Below, in pieces: positions 40,268 to 45,055 of a stretch of DNA of 45,055 bases. The notes below the pieces were generated by a model. It ran no database searches. It saw only the letters and a list, made by a program, of their open reading frames with translations, and was not told where the DNA came from. Position 1 is the first letter of the stretch, and every line of letters starts with the position of its first letter. Made by a program: the position numbers and the translations under genes. The stretch comes from Nesterenkonia salmonea (lineage in GTDB: Bacteria > Actinomycetota > Actinomycetes > Actinomycetales > Micrococcaceae): contig NZ_VAVZ01000030.1 of assembly GCF_005771525.1 (NCBI RefSeq), positions 1 through 45,055 of the forward strand, given 5' to 3'.

Positions 40268-41653
40268 CTATTCTTGCAGAGTGTCGGCTGACCCAGTCGA
40301 GTGCTCGTGAGTTCTTCTTGGGAGAGTGGCGGCGTTGAGACCTTTGAGCTCAATGGGTGCACCCTGCGTGGTGTAAGTGATGGCAGTGCTGACCCTGAGG
40401 GTGTAGCCACCCATCAGGGGAATGGTTCTGGGCCGGCCTGAACCGCCACCCGTTGGGCCGCCCTCCACCGAAACGTTGTCCAGATCCGCCAGGGGTTGAA
40501 GAAAATCTTCGGCTGCCGAGTAGGTCATCGAGTCTACGAGTATCCGAAGGTGTGCAGGAGAGGTGGTGGCCTTCGGATTCAACCAGATCGGGTAGTGCGC
40601 AGATAGTGACCCGCGGGCGTTCGAGTACCGGACACTTCCATACTCGCCCGGTTCTCTGATCAGCATTCGGCGGCACGCGTCCGCTGCGACCAGGTTTCCA
40701 CCGGTGTTTCCTCTCAGGTCGAGAACCACAGTCGCCTCATCGCTGAGACTCCGCAGTCCTGCGCACAGCAAAGCAGGTGTTGATTTCTCGAAACGTGCTA
40801 CGCGCAGAGTCGGTCCGTGCCTGGATACGGACGGCATGGCAGGCGGAGGGGGCTCCTGCCACTCCACAGTGCGGCCCCGACCGTCGCGTGCGCTGAACGT
40901 GCGTGGCGCTGAGCCCATCGTCATAAACCGGCGCGCGGCAACTTCGGCGTGCTGTTGTGGTGACGCGCCCGTGGTCGCTAACCACAGGTGCGGGCTCTCG
41001 ACATCCATGAGCCAGCCAACACGGACTCCCGCTTGGAAGGCTCGGGAATCGTCAGGGACGCTGAGAAGCGCGGCTCCCGCCAGCGTCATCTCAGCACGAT
41101 AGGGCGGGTGGCTCACGCTCCCTGGGGCACGCACGGCAGTATGGGCGTCGCCAAGTTCCGCCACCCAGCGTTGAGCCATGTGCCAGAACGCGCCACCGCG
41201 AAGCGAACCCAGGTCGGAGTAGCGAGAACAGATGCGGTCCCATGAGAGACCACGGAGAGTAAAGTACGGGTAGGTGTTCGCAATCTCGGATGAGATCCTC
41301 GCGGCCACTTCTGCATATGTCCTGCATTCTGAACATTGGGCGGAAGATGTGGGGGAATGCGCAAGGCTATGAAGCAGCTGGAGCGTCTCGGCGAAATCAG
41401 CCGGGCGGCGGACCCTGCTGATCAACCGAAGGTTCTCAGTCTCGGCATGCAGCGAAGAGGCCGATATCCCAGGTTGGACGTTGACCTGCCACACGTTCCG
41501 CCTGCGCTGACTCGGCGGAGCAAACTCCATAGGCTGACCAAGAACAGCTTCGAACTCTCTGCTTTCGAGTTCTAGCAGGTCACGCAGACTCTCAGTGCCG
41601 GGTAAGCCCAGGATTTCACAGCGCACGCTCTGGTCGAAGGTTGGGAGCACCAT
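40268..41653 (-). CDS. S41 family peptidase-like protein without a signal peptide
   Basis: A 461-residue protein whose C-terminal third matches the S41 (tail-specific/C-terminal-processing) fold: VVLDLRGNTGGNLVAADACRRM, in parts VVLDLRGNTGGN, then ILVDSMTYSAAEDFLQPL, where Ser in TYSAAE is the expected nucleophile, and GGPTGGGSGRPR. The region before it (about 130-260) would be the N-terminal part, with a PDZ-like module not obvious. The N-terminal ~110 residues resemble nothing I know. No signal peptide or membrane segment is seen, so it is likely cytoplasmic, unlike most S41 proteases. TAGTCT lies six bases before the ATG (leaderless). Confidence 0.78.
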   Translation of the reverse strand: MVLPTFDQSVRCEILGLPGTESLRDLLELESREFEAVLGQPMEFAPPSQRRRNVWQVNVQPGISASSLHAETENLRLISRVRRPADFAETLQLLHSLAHSPTSSAQCSECRTYAEVAARISSEIANTYPYFTLRGLSWDRICSRYSDLGSLRGGAFWHMAQRWVAELGDAHTAVRAPGSVSHPPYRAEMTLAGAALLSVPDDSRAFQAGVRVGWLMDVESPHLWLATTGASPQQHAEVAARRFMTMGSAPRTFSARDGRGRTVEWQEPPPPAMPSVSRHGPTLRVARFEKSTPALLCAGLRSLSDEATVVLDLRGNTGGNLVAADACRRMLIREPGEYGSVRYSNARGSLSAHYPIWLNPKATTSPAHLRILVDSMTYSAAEDFLQPLADLDNVSVEGGPTGGGSGRPRTIPLMGGYTLRVSTAITYTTQGAPIELKGLNAATLPRRTHEHSTGSADTLQE

Positions 41654-41659
41654 ATTCTG

Positions 41660-41665
41660 AGACTA
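41660..41665 (-). promoter_or_regulatory. -10 box of a probable leaderless promoter for the S41-like gene
   Basis: On the minus strand TAGTCT precedes the ATG by six bases, with no Shine-Dalgarno sequence. Confidence 0.4.
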
Positions 41666-41706
41666 TGGGAAGGTGAGATCAGACCGCCGCCTGAAAATTA
41701 CCTGAA

Positions 41707-41736
41707 TTGTAACCATATCGTTATGTTCTGTATTCT
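41707..41736 (+). promoter_or_regulatory. Promoter of the acidic membrane protein gene
   Basis: TTGTAA (41707-41712) and TATTCT (41731-41736) are 18 bases apart in the AT-rich divergent gap. A start near 41743 gives a leader of about 25 bases. Confidence 0.6.
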
Positions 41737-41768
41737 AGAGAGTTGGACATTCATGGTCGGGGTTCCAG

Positions 41769-44021
41769 ATGCCCCGTTCCGCTACTTCTAAGGACGACAC
41801 CTCAGTGCGATTCGTTTACGCCATTATTGCTTTCGTCGCCGGTTTGGCGCTGCTCGGCTTGGGCATCCACCAGTTGACCGCGGAGACGGAGGAGACTCAC
41901 GTCATCGAGACGGAAGGGTCAGAGGACGCTCCCTTCACCGTCATCACCAACGACGTGATCGACGCGGAGGCGGGCCGTGAGGAGTTCACCATTGAAGCGG
42001 AGGGGGAATACCTCATCGCCGTCGGCCGGACCTATGACATCGAAGCATGGCTCGATGATGCCGCCCACAACCGCATTACCGGTATTGAAGACTCTGAGGA
42101 TCCAGGACAGTCGTCGAGGATCACTGCCGAGTACATCGACGGTGAGACCGATGTTCCGGACCCCACCGACTCCGATCTGTGGGTCAGCGTTGAGACCGCT
42201 GAGGGTGAAATGCCATACCGCTGGGACACCCCTGATGAGGAAGGCGATTGGGCGCTCCTCATCTACCGTGAGGACGATCAAGCAGCCCCCGCCGCTATCA
42301 CGGCAACCGAAACCGTGACCTACTCCCACACGGGAGGCGTCGCGCTGCTCATCAGCGGATCCTTGGTTATCCTCCTAGCACTTGGGCTCTTCTACTGGGC
42401 TGTAGGCGCGCCGCGCCGCAAAAAGGAAGCCGCCGCCGCGGCAGCAGCCTCATCTGCCCCCGCAACAGACGTCAAAGGCGCCGAAGTGGCTGAACCAAGC
42501 GAATCGGCCACGCCGGCAGACGACGATGCGACACAGGAGTTTGTCCCGGCATGGACAACACCCCTGGTCGAGACCGGACAGCAGGAAACGGTGGAAGACA
42601 CACCCATTCATGCAGAGGACGACGACGCCGAGACCCCGCAGGACGACGACACGTCTGAGGTCCCGGCCCACGCGGTCACAGAATCATCAGCGCAGGACCA
42701 CGACGATCACGACCAGGACGACGATCACGACGACGAGGACATCGACCCCATGGACGCGCCGGATACCTCTACTCCAGCAACCCAGGAGAACAGCGAAAAG
42801 CTCTCCGGTTGGGCGCAGGGATTGCGCGACCGCCTCGGCGGAGGAAAATCCCCATTTGCAGTAGTGCTCGCTGTACTGGTGGCCCTGGCCTCCGGCATGG
42901 GTCTGGCGGGGCCGGCTCACGCTGATGAAGACGAAGACGGCACCGATGCCGACTCGGAGCAGACTGATGAAGACACTCCTGAGCAGGACGAGGCGCTGGA
43001 GGAGGATGAAGACAGCGACGTTGAACTGGACGATCCGGCCGATGTGGACGCTGAGGACCTCCAGGATGAGGAGGGCACCCAGGAAGAACCAGGCGTCGAA
43101 GGTGAAGTGCCCTCAGAAGGCTATTCAGTATTGCTGGGTTCGCAGCTCGAGAACATCATGGAGGATATCGCACAGGCGGTGGAGGCCGGTGATGAGGAAC
43201 GTGACACTGAGCTCCTTGAGGACCGTGTAGCCGGGGATGCCCTCGGCTATCGCGAATTGGCCTACCGCAACTATGATCTGGCCGAGACCTCCATGCCTGC
43301 ACCGATCGGTACAGAGGTGCTCTCTGCTGCAGTCACCGGTGACGCTGAGTTTCCCCGTCAAGCGGTGGTCATAGTCGAACATCCCGACACCGAGGTTCCC
43401 CAAGTTCTGATCATCGAGCAGGCCTCAGCCCGGGAGAACTACAAGCTCGTCCACACAGCAATGATGGCTCCCGGGACAGAATTCCCCGCCTTCTCCGCCG
43501 AGCAGGGTGGAGTCTCCACCATTTCACCTGGCGACGCCGAGGACTCAGGTACTCCCGCATCCGCACTTCAGGGAGTCTCACGATGGTTCGTTGATGAGGA
43601 TCATGACTTTGGGGACCAGATGGCCGAGAGCGTCTACATCGATGCTCTGCATGAGTACCATGACGAGCTCACCGAGGCTGCAGACGACACCGAAATCGAG
43701 TTCGACAACCCAGAAGTGGACTTGGAGAACGCTTCAGCCTTAGAACTGCCAGACGGAACCGTCGTGGTAGCGGGCTCGTTCGACATGACCATGGAAATGT
43801 CCCCTATTGGTGATGGCGACACTATTTTCCTAGAGCATGATCTGGTGGTGGAGATCGTCGGGACAGACTGGACCACTTTCCCCACCCGCATCACTTCGCG
43901 CGAATTCGTGGTCCTCCATATCCCGCCGGAAGACTCGGAAGAAGAGGCTGTGCTCGTGGGCGTGGACAACCTCATCTCCGACGCATCGATCAACACACCA
44001 GAGTGGTTTGACGACTACTAG
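41769..44021 (+). CDS. Large acidic membrane protein with an internal signal-peptide-like segment
   Basis: A 750-residue protein I cannot assign to a family. TM1 is at 15-36; residues 37-188 form a beta-rich extracytoplasmic domain; TM2 is at 190-212 and is followed by RRKK, so what follows is inside. Residues 220-350 are a disordered acidic linker with a His/Asp-rich run (310-326). A third hydrophobic stretch, 363-382, ends in AHA (383-385) after a basic RDRLGGGK segment and looks like a secretory signal with a type I peptidase site. The remaining 365 residues begin with an acidic stretch and include a globular domain (YSVLLGSQLENIMEDI onward). It precedes the co-chaperone gene by 35 bases. 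Confidence 0.8.
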   Translation: MPRSATSKDDTSVRFVYAIIAFVAGLALLGLGIHQLTAETEETHVIETEGSEDAPFTVITNDVIDAEAGREEFTIEAEGEYLIAVGRTYDIEAWLDDAAHNRITGIEDSEDPGQSSRITAEYIDGETDVPDPTDSDLWVSVETAEGEMPYRWDTPDEEGDWALLIYREDDQAAPAAITATETVTYSHTGGVALLISGSLVILLALGLFYWAVGAPRRKKEAAAAAAASSAPATDVKGAEVAEPSESATPADDDATQEFVPAWTTPLVETGQQETVEDTPIHAEDDDAETPQDDDTSEVPAHAVTESSAQDHDDHDQDDDHDDEDIDPMDAPDTSTPATQENSEKLSGWAQGLRDRLGGGKSPFAVVLAVLVALASGMGLAGPAHADEDEDGTDADSEQTDEDTPEQDEALEEDEDSDVELDDPADVDAEDLQDEEGTQEEPGVEGEVPSEGYSVLLGSQLENIMEDIAQAVEAGDEERDTELLEDRVAGDALGYRELAYRNYDLAETSMPAPIGTEVLSAAVTGDAEFPRQAVVIVEHPDTEVPQVLIIEQASARENYKLVHTAMMAPGTEFPAFSAEQGGVSTISPGDAEDSGTPASALQGVSRWFVDEDHDFGDQMAESVYIDALHEYHDELTEAADDTEIEFDNPEVDLENASALELPDGTVVVAGSFDMTMEMSPIGDGDTIFLEHDLVVEIVGTDWTTFPTRITSREFVVLHIPPEDSEEEAVLVGVDNLISDASINTPEWFDDY

Positions 44022-44056
44022 AACGCCGTGAACCTTGAACGGTAAGATGGCGAGCA

Positions 44057-44992
44057 ATGAATGACAATCACTCAGCCAACGACCGTTCCGTCAATGCTCA
44101 CGGCGCAGTAGACCTCTCCACTTTGGCCGAAAAATCGGCCCAGCAGGCCCCGGCAGGGCAGCAGCCTGCCGGTACTCAGGGTTCCTGGGTCGTGTCGGTG
44201 GCGCCGCAGCAGCTTCAGCAGATCGTCCAGCTGTCAGCCCAAGTGCCCGTCCTGGTGCTGATCCATGGCGATGATGTGACTTCGCAGCAATTCGCCGCAA
44301 CCTTGGAAAAGGCGGTGGACTCTCATCAAGGGCGGATGGTAATGGCGACCATCAACGCGGCCTCCGCTCCGGAAATCGCTGAACAGGCCGGGAACCTTCC
44401 TGTGGTGACAGCCTTTCTCTCCGGTCAGCCCGTAGGGGAGTTCGACGCCTCGGCACCAGTCGAGCAGCTTCCCGAGGTTATCGGTCAGATCCTGCAGTTG
44501 GCGACGCAGAACGGCGTCACAGGAACCGTCCCTCCGCAGTCTCAACGCGGAGGTCAGGAACCAGAGGCAGAGCCTGAGCTGCCGCCACTACACCGCAAAG
44601 CTCATGAGGCCCTCGAGAACGGCGATTACGACGGAGCTGCTGAGGCTTTCGCCGAAGCACTCAAGGAAAAACCCGACGATTCCGATGCCAAGCTGGGCCT
44701 CGCCCAGGTCCAGCTCATGAAGCGAACCAAAGATGTCGATGTCGCCGCAGTGCGTCAGCGCGCAGCGGACAACATGGATGACGTTCGAGCCCAGACCGAC
44801 GTCGCTGACGTAGACGTACTGGGAGGTCATGTCGAAGACGCCTTTCAACGCCTCATTCGGTACATTCAGACGCACCCAGGTGAGGGGCGTGAAACAGCGC
44901 GGAAGCACCTGGTTGAGCTCTTCAGCATCGTAGGGGACACAGATCCGCGAGTTGTAGCAGCTCGGAAAAAGCTCGCAACAGCTCTCTTCTAG
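44057..44992 (+). CDS. Thioredoxin-fold/TPR co-chaperone, CnoX (YbbN)-like, lacking CxxC
   Basis: A 311-residue protein. Residues 30-160 resemble a thioredoxin fold (VLVLIHGDDVTSQQFAATLEKAV and MATINAASAPEIAEQAGNLPVVTAFLSGQPVGEF in parts) but the CxxC site is replaced by HGDDVTS, so no redox activity is expected. The C-terminal half contains TPR-like helices (KAHEALENGDYDGAAEAFAEAL). The layout matches the YbbN/CnoX group that holds unfolded proteins for GroEL or DnaK. TAAGAT is eight bases before the ATG, suggesting a leaderless start. Confidence 0.83.
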   Translation: MNDNHSANDRSVNAHGAVDLSTLAEKSAQQAPAGQQPAGTQGSWVVSVAPQQLQQIVQLSAQVPVLVLIHGDDVTSQQFAATLEKAVDSHQGRMVMATINAASAPEIAEQAGNLPVVTAFLSGQPVGEFDASAPVEQLPEVIGQILQLATQNGVTGTVPPQSQRGGQEPEAEPELPPLHRKAHEALENGDYDGAAEAFAEALKEKPDDSDAKLGLAQVQLMKRTKDVDVAAVRQRAADNMDDVRAQTDVADVDVLGGHVEDAFQRLIRYIQTHPGEGRETARKHLVELFSIVGDTDPRVVAARKKLATALF

Positions 44993-45038
44993 TGGTGTGT
45001 CTCCAAAATAGGTTATTGCTTTGGTGTTAACCTTGGGT

Positions 45039-45055
45039 ATGGCTAATAATCCTGC
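45039..45055 (+). CDS. Possible start of a further gene at the window edge
   Basis: ATG at 45039 opens a frame reading M-A-N-N-P before the window ends. The 46 bases before it are notably AT-rich compared with the neighbourhood. No ribosome site is seen. Too short to judge. Confidence 0.25.

Noticed and set aside
41752-41790. Twelve-codon upstream frame overlapping the start of the acidic membrane protein
   Set aside because: Could be a leader peptide, but no ribosome site precedes it and length and composition give no support.
45000-45030. GTGTGTCTCCAAAATAG as a possible insertion-sequence terminus
   Set aside because: No inverted partner or transposase is inside the window, so the claim cannot be supported.

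Overview
The window looks like a chromosomal segment of a high-GC actinobacterium, most likely order Micrococcales. The argument is gene order. From argS to the ATP synthase it follows argS-lysA-hom-thrC-thrB-rho-prfA-prmC-tsaC-wecA-atpI-atpBEFHAGDC, which is collinear with the Mycobacterium tuberculosis block (argS...atpC), and an actinobacterial nucS mismatch endonuclease lies just beyond. Actinobacterial leaderless promoters (TAnnnT 6-8 nt before the start codon) recur through the window. The species cannot be fixed from sequence alone.

Left part (1-18.8 kb) is accessory and metabolic. It opens with a TerC-family exporter behind a yybP-ykoY-like manganese riboswitch. Next comes a minus-strand array: DGPF/YCII protein, ECF42-type sigma factor, ArsR, tandem SRPBCC protein, a truncated dihydrofolate-reductase-like gene and a VOC protein. 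The sigma operon carries its own candidate ECF promoter. A TetR-monooxygenase pair faces a VOC gene across twin operators. Then follow a DUF998 membrane protein, a flavin monooxygenase, an LLM oxidoreductase, a DUF3626 protein and an alpha/beta hydrolase. At 11.2-17.6 kb sits a coherent catabolic island: a divergent LysR regulator and 2,2-dialkylglycine decarboxylase (PLP enzyme), a CitMHS-type transporter, and a CitA/CitB-type two-component system with a long inverted repeat in the shared promoter region. LysE-type exporter and VOC genes close this part.

Middle part (18.85-39.9 kb) is housekeeping: arginyl-tRNA synthetase, the aspartate-family amino-acid genes, transcription terminator Rho with a long charged N-terminal insertion, release factor 1 and its methylase, tRNA threonylcarbamoylation, a polyprenyl-phosphate sugar-1-phosphate transferase, and the complete F1Fo ATP synthase operon ending in a strong hairpin, then nucS.

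Right part (39.9-45 kb) holds the least-understood genes: a small zinc-ribbon-like protein and an S41-type protease homologue without a signal peptide, transcribed divergently from a very acidic 750-residue membrane protein that carries an internal signal-peptide-like segment, followed by a thioredoxin-fold/TPR co-chaperone that lacks the CxxC motif. No tRNA, rRNA, CRISPR array, phage or complete insertion sequence was seen. Translation starts were moved from the longest reading frame where a Shine-Dalgarno sequence, a leaderless promoter or family length favoured another codon.
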